Notes: generated from the sequence alone by a model not told the origin. Positions 1 to 8,875 are shown, counted from the stretch's first letter. The stretch is 64,000 nt of DNA from Candidatus Eubacterium faecigallinarum (GCA_019115455.1 DXDN01000020.1:36516-100515), one strand, 5' to 3'. Numbers and translations are program-made.

Positions 1-629
1 ATACAGCCGTTCAGGTAATGCAGACTTTTGACTGGAGCTTTTCAGTTGCTGAAACCGCAGACTCTTCAATTCTTGCATCTATTGCAAAGCCATTTGCCTA
101 TATACTCCTTCCCGTTGTGGGAGTTTTAAGCTGGCAGCTTGCTGCGGCGGCAGTAACTGGCTTTATTGCAAAGGAAAATGTTGTTGGAACTCTTGCTGTG
201 TGCTTTGTGGGACTTGAAAACCTGATTGACACTGAAGAACTTGCACTTATGGAGGGTGCAGGCACAGAAGTTGCAGGAGTAATGGCGATTACAAAAGTTG
301 CGGCGCTTGCATATCTTATGTTTAACCTCTATACTCCTCCTTGTTTTGCGGCTATCGGTGCAATGAACGCCGAAATGAGAAGCCGTAAGTGGCTTATGGG
401 CGGTATCGGTCTTCAGCTTGGAGTAGGTTACACAGTAAGTTACTTGGTTTATACAATCGGCACGCTTATTACTGCTCCTGAAACTCTCGCTGTTGTTCCT
501 GCTGTATTAGGTTTCGTAGGAGTGCTGGTTATTGTCGGTATAGTAACAGCCCTTATAATAAATACTAACAAAAAACTTGCAGGCGAGTATTCGCTTAACG
601 GCAAAAAAACAGTAAAGGAATATGCGTAA
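1..629 (+). CDS. feoB: Ferrous iron transport protein B, C-terminal part (5' end outside window)
   Basis: C-terminal membrane domain of FeoB, the GTP-dependent Fe(II) permease of the inner membrane. The reading frame is open from base 3, so the gene enters from the left edge; the ATG at 18 is internal. Seen: several hydrophobic helices, the conserved AKENVVGTL stretch, and YTPPCFAAIGAMNAEM, matching the conserved C-terminal Cys/Glu-containing segment of the family. The N-terminal G domain lies outside. The stop overlaps the start of the Cys-rich partner gene by one base, so the two are translationally coupled. Confidence 0.95.
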   Translation, partial: TAVQVMQTFDWSFSVAETADSSILASIAKPFAYILLPVVGVLSWQLAAAAVTGFIAKENVVGTLAVCFVGLENLIDTEELALMEGAGTEVAGVMAITKVAALAYLMFNLYTPPCFAAIGAMNAEMRSRKWLMGGIGLQLGVGYTVSYLVYTIGTLITAPETLAVVPAVLGFVGVLVIVGIVTALIINTNKKLAGEYSLNGKKTVKEYA

Positions 630-796
630 TGGAGAATTTTATAATTATTGCACTGCTTGTTTTAATCATAGGAGGCATTATGTTTTACATATACAAAGCA
701 AAGAAAAGCGGTAAAAAATGCATTGGCTGTCCGGATTGCAAAAATTGCTGTTCAGGCTGCGGCGGCAAATGTAACGGAAATGTAAAAAATAAATAG
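629..796 (+). CDS. FeoB-associated Cys-rich membrane protein
   Basis: 55-residue protein: one N-terminal membrane helix (about residues 4-22), a short basic stretch, then a Cys-rich tail (C31, C34, C37, C40, C41, C44, C48) of the CxxC type. This layout and the position right after feoB match the FeoB-associated Cys-rich membrane proteins of Firmicutes, thought to take the place of FeoC. The ATG overlaps the feoB stop (TAATG). The Cys cluster could bind iron or an Fe-S cluster; that is inference. A terminator follows. Confidence 0.85.
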   Translation: MENFIIIALLVLIIGGIMFYIYKAKKSGKKCIGCPDCKNCCSGCGGKCNGNVKNK

Positions 797-813
797 ACCA
801 ACTCCTTTAATAT

Positions 814-861
814 GCCCTGTGTTTAAGACTTTGCCGGTCTTTACACAGGGCAGCTTTCTTT
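814..861 (+). terminator. Intrinsic terminator of the feo operon
   Basis: Perfect 9-bp stem, GCCCTGTGT (814-822) with ACACAGGGC (843-851), followed by a T-rich stretch. It ends the feoB transcription unit. Confidence 0.8.
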
Positions 862-1027
862 GTAATTGAAATTGCTCAAAAAAATGCTATAATGAATTAA
901 AAGAAAATTTCACAAATGTTTGAAAATGTTGTAGCGCATAAGTTTAAAGAAAATATAGATAAACATTATAGAAAAGACAGAATATATACTGCTTTTATGA
1001 TTTGCAATTGATTTAACGGAGAAAATT

Positions 1028-1273
1028 ATGTGGTACCATGAAAATGACAAAACTCCCCCTGTAATTACTGCGAAAAAGCACATTGAAAGTTGTCACGGAG
1101 GAAGCCTTGAACTTCCCGAAACAGCAATATTATTCTATATGCGCGGCGGCGAAGAGTATGCGGCGGCCAATTACGATACCGTAAAAATATCAGAGAAATT
1201 TCCGAGATTTTTAAATTCGTGTCCGGTCTATAAATTTAGAGATTATGACGTGTGTTTTCTTGATGGTCTATGA
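1028..1273 (+). CDS. Small hypothetical protein
   Basis: 81 residues, no family recognised. It begins at ATG 1028 after a plausible ribosome binding site (ACGGAG) 8 bases upstream. No signal peptide or membrane segment. Two Cys and one His sit near the N-terminus (HIESCHGG), and the C-terminal third is aromatic (VYKFRDYDVCFLDGL). It stands alone between two terminators, transcribed on its own. It could be a genuine orphan or lineage-specific gene; an ORF of this length can also arise by chance, but the start signal and following terminator favour a gene. Confidence 0.5.
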   Translation: MWYHENDKTPPVITAKKHIESCHGGSLELPETAILFYMRGGEEYAAANYDTVKISEKFPRFLNSCPVYKFRDYDVCFLDGL

Positions 1274-1367
1274 GCAGGGAAATGAGATGTGGTTTTTTTT
1301 TGAAAAGAGCATCGGATTTGTTCTCGGTCTCGAAACAGTATAAAAGATTAAAACAAAATAATTCAGT

Positions 1368-1400
1368 AAAAAGCAGGCATATTTTGTCTGCTTTTTTGTT
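1368..1400 (+). terminator. Intrinsic terminator after the small hypothetical gene
   Basis: AAAAAGCAGGCA (1368-1379) pairs with TGTCTGCTTTTTT (1385-1397) with one G-U pair, and the descending arm runs into a T tract. Confidence 0.7.
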
Positions 1401-1652
1401 TGAAATGCAATGTGTTTTAAAAAAATCAGTCATTTTGTTTTGTCAATAATATGACAAGGTAAAGCGTGGTAAATCTATATCATTGATTATTTTTTGACAT
1501 ACTTTTAAGATTAATATAATGTTTTGCCAAATGAGTTTATAATTCATAAAACGATTGTTAATAATGCAAACAGAAATGACAATATTTTAACAATATCAAA
1601 TACAATCTCTAATATTAATAGTCGCTATCAACAAAAACATAAAAAATAATGA

Positions 1653-1681
1653 TTGAAAAATTGTGCATAATGTCTTATAAT
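1653..1681 (+). promoter_or_regulatory. Sigma-A promoter of the aldehyde dehydrogenase gene
   Basis: TTGAAA at 1653-1658 and TATAAT at 1676-1681 with a 17-base spacer. The upstream in-frame ATG at 1680 lies inside the -10 box and so cannot be the translation start, which supports the ATG at 1719. Confidence 0.8.
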
Positions 1682-1718
1682 GAAATTGCCGGTAATCTGT
1701 ATAAGAAAGGAAGATTTT

Positions 1719-3086
1719 ATGCTTGAGCAAATCGTTGCGGCTCAGAAAGATTATTTTTCAAAGAAAAAGACCTTGCCCTATGCCGCCAGGATGAATGCGC
1801 TAAACGCACTTGAAAAAAGCATACTGAAACATCATAATGAAATATATGAGGCACTTTGGCAGGACCTTAACAAGTCTGAGACAGAAGCGTTTATGACAGA
1901 AGTCAGCATGGTGCTGACCGAGCTAAAATATGTTAAAAGGCATCTTAAGCGCTGGATGTCGGAGGAGGTAGTGTCCACACCGTTTGCACATTTTCCGTCA
2001 AAGAGTTTTATCGTGTCCGAGCCGTTTGGTACGGTGCTTATTATCTCTCCCTGGAACTATCCTTTCATGCTAAGTATTGACCCGCTTATTGGTGCTTTGT
2101 GCGCCGGTAATACAGCGGTTATCAAACCGTCATCGTATTCGCCTGCCACGTCCGATGTCATTGAAAAAATAATATCAGACGCCTTTGACAGCGAGTATGT
2201 TACGGTGGTACGCCTGAAACAGGGACAAAACGACTTACTGCTGGAGCAGAATTTTGATTTCATCTTTTTTACCGGAAGCGTCAATGTCGGCAAGAAGATA
2301 ATGAAGCAGGCTTCTTATAACCTGACTCCTGTTGTGCTGGAATTGGGAGGAAAAAATCCGTGTGTGATCGATGATACTGCGGATATTAAAATAGCTGCCG
2401 ACAGAATCGCTTTCGGCAAGTTTCTCAACGCGGGTCAGACCTGCGTCGCGCCGGATTATATCCTGATTGACAATAAGGTTAAAGACAGCTTTATGTCACA
2501 AATAAAGAGCAGTATTACCAAAATGTACGGCGAAAATCCTGTAGAGAATAAAGATTATCCTAAAATAATAAACGAAAAGCATTTTTTCAGGCTCAAAGAC
2601 CTTTTGGAAAACGAAAATGTATGTGTCGGAGGTCAGTACGACGAGAAAACTAACAAGATAGCGCCGGCGGTTATTGACGGCGTAAGCGAAGATTCGCCGC
2701 TTATGCAAAATGAAATATTCGGTCCGCTTCTTCCGGTTATTACTTATGACAGCATAAGTCAGGCAAAAGAATTTATTTTAAATCGCGACAAGCCGCTTGC
2801 GTTTTATCTTTTTACAACTGACAGAAAAAGAGAAAAGGAGTTTTTACAGGAAATACCTTTTGGCGGCGGCTGTATTAACGATACCATTATCCATGTTGCG
2901 TCCTCTAATCTGGGTTTCGGCGGAGTAGGAACCAGCGGCATGGGCAAATATCACGGCAGGGAGAGCTTCAGGGTGTTCAGCAATCACAAGGGCGTAATTA
3001 AAAAAGCGCTTTGGCCGGATATTCCTGTGAGGTATCAACCGTATACACCGTTTAAGAGAAAGCTCCTTAAATTTATATTGAAATAG
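1719..3086 (+). CDS. Aldehyde dehydrogenase, class 3 (ALDH3) family
   Basis: 455 residues, the normal length of the short ALDH3 branch (fatty or aromatic aldehyde dehydrogenases). It oxidises aldehydes to acids with NAD(P)+. Seen: the Rossmann motif region SPWNYPF, FTGSVNVGKK, the general base Glu208 in VLELGGKNP, catalytic Cys242 in NAGQTCVAPDY, and the EIFGPLLPV motif. Start: ATG 1719 follows GAAAGGAAG; the longer ORF start at 1680 lies inside the promoter. It is single, with its own promoter and terminator, possibly for detoxifying aldehydes. Substrate cannot be read from sequence. Confidence 0.9.
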   Translation: MLEQIVAAQKDYFSKKKTLPYAARMNALNALEKSILKHHNEIYEALWQDLNKSETEAFMTEVSMVLTELKYVKRHLKRWMSEEVVSTPFAHFPSKSFIVSEPFGTVLIISPWNYPFMLSIDPLIGALCAGNTAVIKPSSYSPATSDVIEKIISDAFDSEYVTVVRLKQGQNDLLLEQNFDFIFFTGSVNVGKKIMKQASYNLTPVVLELGGKNPCVIDDTADIKIAADRIAFGKFLNAGQTCVAPDYILIDNKVKDSFMSQIKSSITKMYGENPVENKDYPKIINEKHFFRLKDLLENENVCVGGQYDEKTNKIAPAVIDGVSEDSPLMQNEIFGPLLPVITYDSISQAKEFILNRDKPLAFYLFTTDRKREKEFLQEIPFGGGCINDTIIHVASSNLGFGGVGTSGMGKYHGRESFRVFSNHKGVIKKALWPDIPVRYQPYTPFKRKLLKFILK

Positions 3087-3101
3087 ATCAGCTAAAATGC
3101 G

Positions 3102-3132
3102 GCAGTCCGGTTATTCGGGCTGCTTTTGTTTT
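3102..3132 (+). terminator. Intrinsic terminator of the aldehyde dehydrogenase gene
   Basis: GCAGTCCG (3102-3109) pairs with CGGGCTGC (3116-3123) with one G-U pair, followed by TTTTGTTTT. Confidence 0.75.
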
Positions 3133-3149
3133 GCTAATATTTTGATGTA

Positions 3150-3178
3150 TTGAAAATTTAGTCGCAATATGTTACTAT
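3150..3178 (+). promoter_or_regulatory. Sigma-A-like promoter of the surface repeat protein gene
   Basis: TTGAAA (3150-3155), a 17-base spacer and TACTAT (3173-3178), about 36 bases before the start codon. Confidence 0.6.
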
Positions 3179-3213
3179 TAAATTAGCTAAATATATAATC
3201 AGGGGTGATTATT

Positions 3214-5724
3214 ATGAGAAAACGGCTGACAGCGGCATTGACTGCTTTTTCACTGCTTGTGACAGTGCTGTTTTGCTTTAACACATCAATAGCTTTTGCT
3301 AAAGATGATTCGGGTTACTGCGGGGCCAGTTCAAGTATTTTCTCCACGGGAAAAAATGCTTCCTATACCTATGTTGAAGCGACTAAAACACTTACTATCA
3401 CAGGTACGGGTGCGACTAAAGATTACGGAGATACTGCATTAAACCGTGTTCCGTGGTATGACTATAAAGCTGAGATAGAAAATGTTGTTATCGGTGAGGG
3501 AATTGATACTATCGGCACACTTAATTTTTACGGTTGTACTGCCCTTAAATCTGTAACACTGCCCAGTACGCTTACTACAATTTCCGGAGGTATTGCAAAT
3601 TACGGAGCATTTAGGGGCTGTACTGCGCTGGAATCCATTACTCTGCCTGAAAATCTTACTGCCATTGAGGCAATGGCGTTTCGTGGGTGTTCATCACTCA
3701 AAAGTATAACCTTCCCTGATTCGCTTACGGAGCTTGGCGAAAACGCCTTCAGAGAATGTACAAATCTTGAAAGAGTTGTTTACGGAAACGGTCTTACATC
3801 CACGGGAGTCGGTGCTTTTTATGAATCTGGCGTCAGAGAAATCGTTTTCTCTTCTTCTATAACCAGTATTGATGCGTTTTCATTCTATAGATGCAAAATG
3901 ACTTCTGTAGAATTTCCCGAAACGGTTACAAATATCGGAATGAGCTCTTTTGCAGACTGCTATAACCTCAGCTCCGTTACCGTAAATAATCCTAATACAG
4001 TCTTTGCAGGACTGAGCGTCGCTGAGGAAAATCCTTTTGCCGGCGAGGTTCAGCATATTATATTCTACGGTCACAGCGGCTCCACCACTCAAAGCTTTGT
4101 AACAAAGCAGGTGGAGGAAAATAATCACGATTATGAATTTGTTTCCCTTGACCCGTGCGAGCATACCAGTACACACGAGGTAATCACTGTTGAGCCTACC
4201 TGTACTCAGCCGGGCGTGTCCACCCAGGTTTGCGATGAGTGCGGATTCGTCGTTTCCACAACTCAGCTTGAAGCGCTGGGACACGATATGCAACTTGCTG
4301 AAACCCTTGACCAGACAGCGGAAAACGGTCATGTCATCAGGGGTTACGTGTGTTCTGTATGCGGCGAGGAGCAAAGCGAGGTTGAGCATGTTGAATGGGT
4401 AGAGGGCTTCTACAATTATTCAAATACCGCAACCTGCACCACCCCCGGATTGGAAACATATAGATGCACCTTTGACGGATGCGATGAAGTGAAGATTAAT
4501 CCCGTTTTAAGTGCTAATCATACTGTTGCTGAATATGAAGTTGTGACTCAGCCAACCTGTACTGAACCTGGATTGGAGAGGGGCACTTGCTCAGTATGCA
4601 ATGAAACAGTAGAAAGAGAGATTCCTGCAACAGGTCACCAGAATGTATTGATTAACGAGTACGACAATACTCTTGAGGACGGACATACTTATAAGATTTA
4701 CCAATGCTCTGTTTGTAATACGGAAACGGTGGAGGCTACTCACGTTGAATGGTTAGACGGCTACTATACGTCTAACACGGTAACCAATCCAACCTGTACC
4801 ATAGACGGCATCGGAACGGATACATGCGATATCTGTGGGAAGACAAGAGTTGTCGCCATACCCGCAAACGGCGAGCACGTGTGGTACGAAACCTCCAGAA
4901 CAGAACCGACCTGCACCGCCGTGGGCAAAATATATTATGCCTGTGAAAACTGTAATTTCACCACGAGCGAGAATATACCTGCTCTTGGGCACGATCTTGC
5001 TCTTGTAGAGGGTAGCTGCGTTGCACCTACCTGCACCACGGCAGGTTATAATACATACAAGTGCAACGTGTGCGGATATACTGAAAAGGAAGTGCTCAAC
5101 GCAACAGGGCATACCCCTGTTGAGGGAAGTTATACCGTTATTACAGAACCCGATTGCCTGAACGGCGGCCTTGCCAAGGCTGTTTGCTCCGTCTGCAATC
5201 AGGAATATGAAATTACGCTTGAGGCACTGGGTCACGATTATCAGGACATAAAAACACCGATTGAGGATAAACCCGGGCACAGCCTTTCTACTCCTACGTG
5301 CAGTCGCTGCGGAGATGCAAAGGCATCAACTACAGTTCATGACGAGTGGCTGGAAGAATATTATGACACAACTGTTGTGACAACCGGCACTTGTACAATT
5401 GCCGAAATCACAAGTGATACCTGTACCATTTGCGGCGAGACAAGACTTAATACCACCCCGGCTCCGGGACACGATTACGAGTTTACAGGTATTAACGAAA
5501 GCGGAAGATTAAGTTACTTGTGTAACGTTTGTGGTAATGTTTATACCGCAAATGTGTCTGTTGTATACGGAATGTGGAATATTTCCTATGTAAATACGGC
5601 TCCCGGTGACACAACGCTGGGATATCTGTTTGATTTTACAAATGACGGCGTTATAAACGCAAAGGACTACGCATGCCTAATCAAAATGAATAAAAATGCT
5701 GAAAATTCTCAGACTCAGCAGTAA
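3214..5724 (+). CDS. Secreted BspA-like leucine-rich repeat protein with CxxC repeats and a single dockerin-type loop
   Basis: 836 residues. Start ATG 3214 has AGGGGTG six bases upstream; an in-frame GTG at 3205 lies within that ribosome binding site. Domains in order: signal peptide (about 1-29, ending AFA); BspA-type leucine-rich repeats (about 65-275; units such as AFRGCTALESITLPENLT); a long Cys-rich repeat region (about 305-780) of roughly nine CxxC units, many of the form PTCT..G....C..CG followed by ALGHD or ATGH; and a C-terminal calcium loop DFTNDGVINAKD (807-818) fitting the dockerin/EF-hand consensus, present only once. Probably surface exposed or complex-associated, perhaps in adhesion. 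No sortase motif or membrane anchor is seen. It is monocistronic. Confidence 0.85.
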   Translation: MRKRLTAALTAFSLLVTVLFCFNTSIAFAKDDSGYCGASSSIFSTGKNASYTYVEATKTLTITGTGATKDYGDTALNRVPWYDYKAEIENVVIGEGIDTIGTLNFYGCTALKSVTLPSTLTTISGGIANYGAFRGCTALESITLPENLTAIEAMAFRGCSSLKSITFPDSLTELGENAFRECTNLERVVYGNGLTSTGVGAFYESGVREIVFSSSITSIDAFSFYRCKMTSVEFPETVTNIGMSSFADCYNLSSVTVNNPNTVFAGLSVAEENPFAGEVQHIIFYGHSGSTTQSFVTKQVEENNHDYEFVSLDPCEHTSTHEVITVEPTCTQPGVSTQVCDECGFVVSTTQLEALGHDMQLAETLDQTAENGHVIRGYVCSVCGEEQSEVEHVEWVEGFYNYSNTATCTTPGLETYRCTFDGCDEVKINPVLSANHTVAEYEVVTQPTCTEPGLERGTCSVCNETVEREIPATGHQNVLINEYDNTLEDGHTYKIYQCSVCNTETVEATHVEWLDGYYTSNTVTNPTCTIDGIGTDTCDICGKTRVVAIPANGEHVWYETSRTEPTCTAVGKIYYACENCNFTTSENIPALGHDLALVEGSCVAPTCTTAGYNTYKCNVCGYTEKEVLNATGHTPVEGSYTVITEPDCLNGGLAKAVCSVCNQEYEITLEALGHDYQDIKTPIEDKPGHSLSTPTCSRCGDAKASTTVHDEWLEEYYDTTVVTTGTCTIAEITSDTCTICGETRLNTTPAPGHDYEFTGINESGRLSYLCNVCGNVYTANVSVVYGMWNISYVNTAPGDTTLGYLFDFTNDGVINAKDYACLIKMNKNAENSQTQQ

Positions 5725-5731
5725 TTTACTG

Positions 5732-5764
5732 AAAGCAGATTGTTTATGCAATCTGCTTTTTTGT
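5732..5764 (+). terminator. Intrinsic terminator of the surface repeat protein gene
   Basis: Perfect 11-bp stem AAAGCAGATTG (5732-5742) / CAATCTGCTTT (5749-5759) running into a T tract. Confidence 0.85.
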
Positions 5765-5808
5765 TATGAATATTTAAGGAGAATATTGTTACATTTTTAT
5801 TATAACTA

Positions 5809-5837
5809 TTTACTTTAAGAGTAATTTATATTATTAT
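5809..5837 (+). promoter_or_regulatory. Probable promoter of the pyrH-frr operon
   Basis: TTTACT (5809-5814) and TATTAT (5832-5837) with a 17-base spacer in an AT-rich stretch 33 bases before the pyrH start. Confidence 0.5.
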
Positions 5838-5869
5838 ATTAAAGACAATATATGTGGGAGGACTTTTGT

Positions 5870-6577
5870 ATGGGTATCGCATATAAAAGAATTTTATTGA
5901 AGCTCAGCGGCGAGGTACTTGCCGGAGCAAAAGGAAGCGGAATCGACACGCCGACAGTAATCAGAATCTGTGAATCAGTTAAAAAAGTCGCAGATATGGG
6001 TGTGGAGATCGGCATCGTTGTCGGCGGCGGTAATTTCTGGCGCGGCAGAACCAGCGAGCATATGGACAGAACAAGAGCTGACCATATCGGAATGCTTGCC
6101 ACCGCTATGAATTCACTGGCGCTTTGTGACGCACTGGAACAGCTTGGGGCTAATGTAAGAGTGCAGACGGCTATTGAAATGCGCCAGATTGCCGAGCCTT
6201 ATATCCGCAATAAGGCTATACGCCATTTTGAAAAAGGCAGGATTGTTATTTTCGGCTGCGGAACAGGCTCGCCGTTTTTCTCAACCGATACGGCTGCGGC
6301 TCTGAGAGCTGTTGAAATAAACGCCGACGTATTGCTTAAGGCAACAAATGTTGACGGTGTTTATGACAAGGATCCTAACAAGTATGACGACGCTGTTAAA
6401 TTTGATGAAATCAAATTTAAGGATGTTCTTGCCCGTGATATCAAGGTTATGGATTCCACCGCATTTTCACTTTGCAAGGACAACGATCTTTCAATATTCG
6501 TGTTTGATCTGTCCGACCCTGACAATATCATCAGGGCTGTTCAGGGCGAAAGTATCGGAACAATAGTAAACAACTAA
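5870..6577 (+). CDS. pyrH: UMP kinase
   Basis: 235 residues, the usual length of bacterial UMP kinase, which makes UDP from UMP and ATP in the cytoplasm (hexameric amino-acid-kinase fold). Seen: N-terminal [10 protein letters not shown], the GGGNFWRGR motif, and [17 protein letters not shown] near residue 155. Start: ATG 5870 follows GGGAGGA with good spacing; an ATG six codons upstream (5852) lies before that site. It leads the run frr-uppS-cdsA-dxr-rseP-ispG-polC. The usual upstream rpsB-tsf pair is absent. Confidence 0.97.
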   Translation: MGIAYKRILLKLSGEVLAGAKGSGIDTPTVIRICESVKKVADMGVEIGIVVGGGNFWRGRTSEHMDRTRADHIGMLATAMNSLALCDALEQLGANVRVQTAIEMRQIAEPYIRNKAIRHFEKGRIVIFGCGTGSPFFSTDTAAALRAVEINADVLLKATNVDGVYDKDPNKYDDAVKFDEIKFKDVLARDIKVMDSTAFSLCKDNDLSIFVFDLSDPDNIIRAVQGESIGTIVNN

Positions 6578-6603
6578 TTTGACCGCAAGGAGAGGTAATT
6601 TTT

Positions 6604-7158
6604 ATGGAAACAGTTTTTAATAAGACTAAGGAAAAAATGGAAAAATGCCTTACATCTCTTGAAAGGGATTTTTCATCAATAAGAGCCGGAAGAGCTAACC
6701 CAGCAGTGCTTGACAAGGTTATGGTTGACTATTACGGAGTTCCTACGGCTATAAATCAGATGGCGGCAGTAAGCGTGCCGGAAGCAAGACTTCTTGTCAT
6801 TCAGCCGTGGGATGCATCAACCCTCAGAGATATCGAAAAAGCAATTAATACATCTGATATCGGAATCAACCCTCAGAATGATGGCAAGGTTATCAGACTT
6901 ACATTCCCTCAGCTTACCGAGGAGCACCGTAAGTCCCTTCAGAAGGATATTTCAAAGCGCGGCGAGGAAGCAAAGGTAGCTATCCGCAATGTGCGCCGTG
7001 ACGCTATGGACGATATTAAAAAGCTCAAGAAAAACAACGAGATAACCGAGGACGATCAGAAGGACGGCGAGAAGAAGCTTCAGGATATAACAGACAGCTT
7101 CATCAAGCAGGCTGAGCAGATCACAAAGAAAAAAGAAGAAGAAATTCTTTCAATGTAA
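6604..7158 (+). CDS. frr: Ribosome recycling factor
   Basis: 184 residues, the standard length. With EF-G it splits post-termination 70S ribosomes. The family signature SIRAGRANPAVLDKVMVDYYG is seen near residues 27-47 and the C-terminus is a long charged helix rich in Lys and Glu. AAGGAGAGG precedes the ATG. It lies 26 bases after pyrH, the near-universal pairing. Confidence 0.98.
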   Translation: METVFNKTKEKMEKCLTSLERDFSSIRAGRANPAVLDKVMVDYYGVPTAINQMAAVSVPEARLLVIQPWDASTLRDIEKAINTSDIGINPQNDGKVIRLTFPQLTEEHRKSLQKDISKRGEEAKVAIRNVRRDAMDDIKKLKKNNEITEDDQKDGEKKLQDITDSFIKQAEQITKKKEEEILSM

Positions 7159-7265
7159 TTTGTAAAAAAAGAATATTTTTTATCTGATTACGGGTCGGTG
7201 CTGGCATCGGCCCATACATTGTTAAATAAAGTATTTTTATTCAGATCAGGTCCGGAGGTGTTATT

Positions 7266-7982
7266 GTGGCACTGTTTACTAAAAAAAATGACGGCGCAGC
7301 GGAATTTTCCGTGTTGCCTAAGCATATAGGAATTATTATGGACGGTAACGGCAGGTGGGCAAAAAAGCGTGCTTTACCGAGGTCGGCAGGTCATAAGGCT
7401 GGTGCAAACGTGTTCAGAACCATAAGCAAGGAGTGCGAACGCCTTGGAATTGAGTACGTTACCTTTTACGCCTTTTCCACCGAGAACTGGAAAAGACCGA
7501 AAGAGGAAGTAGACGCATTAATGAATTTGTTTATGGATTATTTGCTGGAAGCAAAGAGCGATATGACCAAGGCAGGCAACAGCAAAATCAAATTCATAGG
7601 TGAACGCAGCGGAATATCCGACGACCTGCTTAAGCTCATGGACGAGGCTGAGGAGGAAACCGCTTCACACACCGGCACCACAGTTTACCTTGCCATTAAT
7701 TACGGCGGCAGACAGGAGATTGTGTCCGCTGTAAATAAGCTGATAAGCCAGGGCAAGACAAAAATATCTGAGGACGATATTTCGCAGAATATCTACACCG
7801 TTGCCGACTGTGATTTGATTATCAGACCCAGCGGTGAGGAAAGACTTTCCAATTTTCTGCTGTGGCAGGCGGCTTACAGCGAGTTTTGGTACAGCGACGT
7901 GCTGTGGCCTGACTTCAAGGTCAGCGATCTTCACGAGGCGCTTCGTGAATTTGAAAAGAGAAACCGTCGTTTCGGAGGGTGA
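7266..7982 (+). CDS. uppS: Undecaprenyl diphosphate synthase (cis-prenyltransferase)
   Basis: 238 residues. It condenses isopentenyl units onto farnesyl diphosphate to make the C55 lipid carrier for cell-wall synthesis. Seen: HIGIIMDGNGRWAKKR (catalytic Asp in MDGNGRW), FYAFSTENWKRP, and the C-terminal RPSGEERLSNFLLWQAAYSE. The start is GTG 7266 after TCCGGAGG. The 107-base gap from frr contains a G-U-rich hairpin (about 7191-7212) without a clear T tract. The stop is followed two bases later by the cdsA start. Confidence 0.96.
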   Translation: MALFTKKNDGAAEFSVLPKHIGIIMDGNGRWAKKRALPRSAGHKAGANVFRTISKECERLGIEYVTFYAFSTENWKRPKEEVDALMNLFMDYLLEAKSDMTKAGNSKIKFIGERSGISDDLLKLMDEAEEETASHTGTTVYLAINYGGRQEIVSAVNKLISQGKTKISEDDISQNIYTVADCDLIIRPSGEERLSNFLLWQAAYSEFWYSDVLWPDFKVSDLHEALREFEKRNRRFGG

Positions 7983-7984
7983 AT

Positions 7985-8857
7985 ATGAAACAGAGAGTTA
8001 TTACCGCAGTATGCCTTCTGGCAGTTCTTGCGGTTATTGTATGGCAGATAAATACTCCGGCGCTTGTGATAGCTGTGGCGTTTATATCTGCCGTTGCCAG
8101 CGGCGAGATTATGAGATGCGCTAATGTCAGCAATAAATTTATTAAAATTGTGGGCATAACCTTTTCTGCCTGCACACCGTTTTTTGCCAGCGCCGACGTT
8201 ATGCTGCCGCTTATAAGCGCTGAGCAGTGGGGAATGGTCATAGGATTTATTCCAAACATTGTTTTTGTTATTGCGCTTTGTCTGGTATTCCTTTTGGCTA
8301 TGCTCAAAGGGTATTCCCACACCTCCTTTGAAGATGTGGCAATCAGCATTTTTGCCAGCGTTGTGGTGCCTTTCGGCTTTAGCATTTTCATCAGACTCAG
8401 GGATATGTTTGATAATGAGCAGCTGGGAATATATCTGATATTCTTTGCACTTATTTGTGCTCTTGCCACGGACACAGGCGCTCAGCTTACCGGTATGGCA
8501 ATAGGCAAGCATAAAATGTCACCCAATATCTCGCCAAAGAAAACAGTTGAGGGCGCTGTCGGAGGACTCGTGTTCAGCCTTATTTTAAACGCAGTGGCAA
8601 TTGTTATTTATAACAAGGTTGCCGATGCACCGCTTCAAACCGATTTGTGGATAGCGCTTCTTGTATGCTCGCTTCCGGTGTCCTTTATGGGTATGATGGG
8701 CGATCTCTCAGCGTCAGTGCTTAAAAGGAATTTTAACGTCAAGGATTTCGGCAAGATATTCCCGGGACACGGCGGCGTTATGGACAGAATGGACTCGTCG
8801 CTTTTTACCCTTGCGTGTACATATGTGATAGCTCTTGTTACCAAGAGTGTTATTTGA
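7985..8857 (+). CDS. cdsA: Phosphatidate cytidylyltransferase (CDP-diglyceride synthase)
   Basis: 290 residues. A polytopic membrane enzyme that activates phosphatidic acid with CTP for phospholipid synthesis. Seen: about seven to eight hydrophobic helices and the CTP-transferase signature GDLSASVLKRNFNVKDFGK with PGHGGVMDRMDS at the C-terminus. Start: ATG 7985 follows GGAGGG, which lies within the last codons of uppS; a GTG two codons upstream is less well placed. Confidence 0.95.
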   Translation: MKQRVITAVCLLAVLAVIVWQINTPALVIAVAFISAVASGEIMRCANVSNKFIKIVGITFSACTPFFASADVMLPLISAEQWGMVIGFIPNIVFVIALCLVFLLAMLKGYSHTSFEDVAISIFASVVVPFGFSIFIRLRDMFDNEQLGIYLIFFALICALATDTGAQLTGMAIGKHKMSPNISPKKTVEGAVGGLVFSLILNAVAIVIYNKVADAPLQTDLWIALLVCSLPVSFMGMMGDLSASVLKRNFNVKDFGKIFPGHGGVMDRMDSSLFTLACTYVIALVTKSVI

Positions 8858-8875
8858 TTACCGGAGGAATGTGAA

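Larger units (their letters stand above)
1274..1718. other. AT-rich intergenic region
   Basis: 445 bases with no convincing gene. It holds a terminator for the small gene (1368-1400), a palindrome TTGTCA-N6-TGACAA at 1440-1457 that looks like a repressor site, a long AT-rich stretch, and a strong sigma-A promoter at 1653-1681 for the aldehyde dehydrogenase. A 65-codon minus-strand ORF crosses the terminator and is not credible. Confidence 0.7.

Noticed and set aside
1236..1433. 65-codon minus-strand frame
   Set aside because: It runs across the terminator at 1368-1400 and the end of the plus-strand gene, and has no ribosome binding site.
3880..5280. Long minus-strand open frames (169 and 175 codons) opposite the surface repeat protein
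   Set aside because: They are shadows of a strongly periodic Cys-rich repeat gene; no start signals, and the plus-strand frame has a clear signal peptide, repeats and terminator.
7191..7212. Terminator between frr and uppS
   Set aside because: The stem depends on several G-U pairs and is not followed by a T tract, so it is at most a weak structure.
7921..8512. Two overlapping minus-strand open frames of over 180 codons opposite uppS/cdsA
   Set aside because: cdsA on the plus strand is a certain gene, and the minus frames have no family resemblance or ribosome binding sites.
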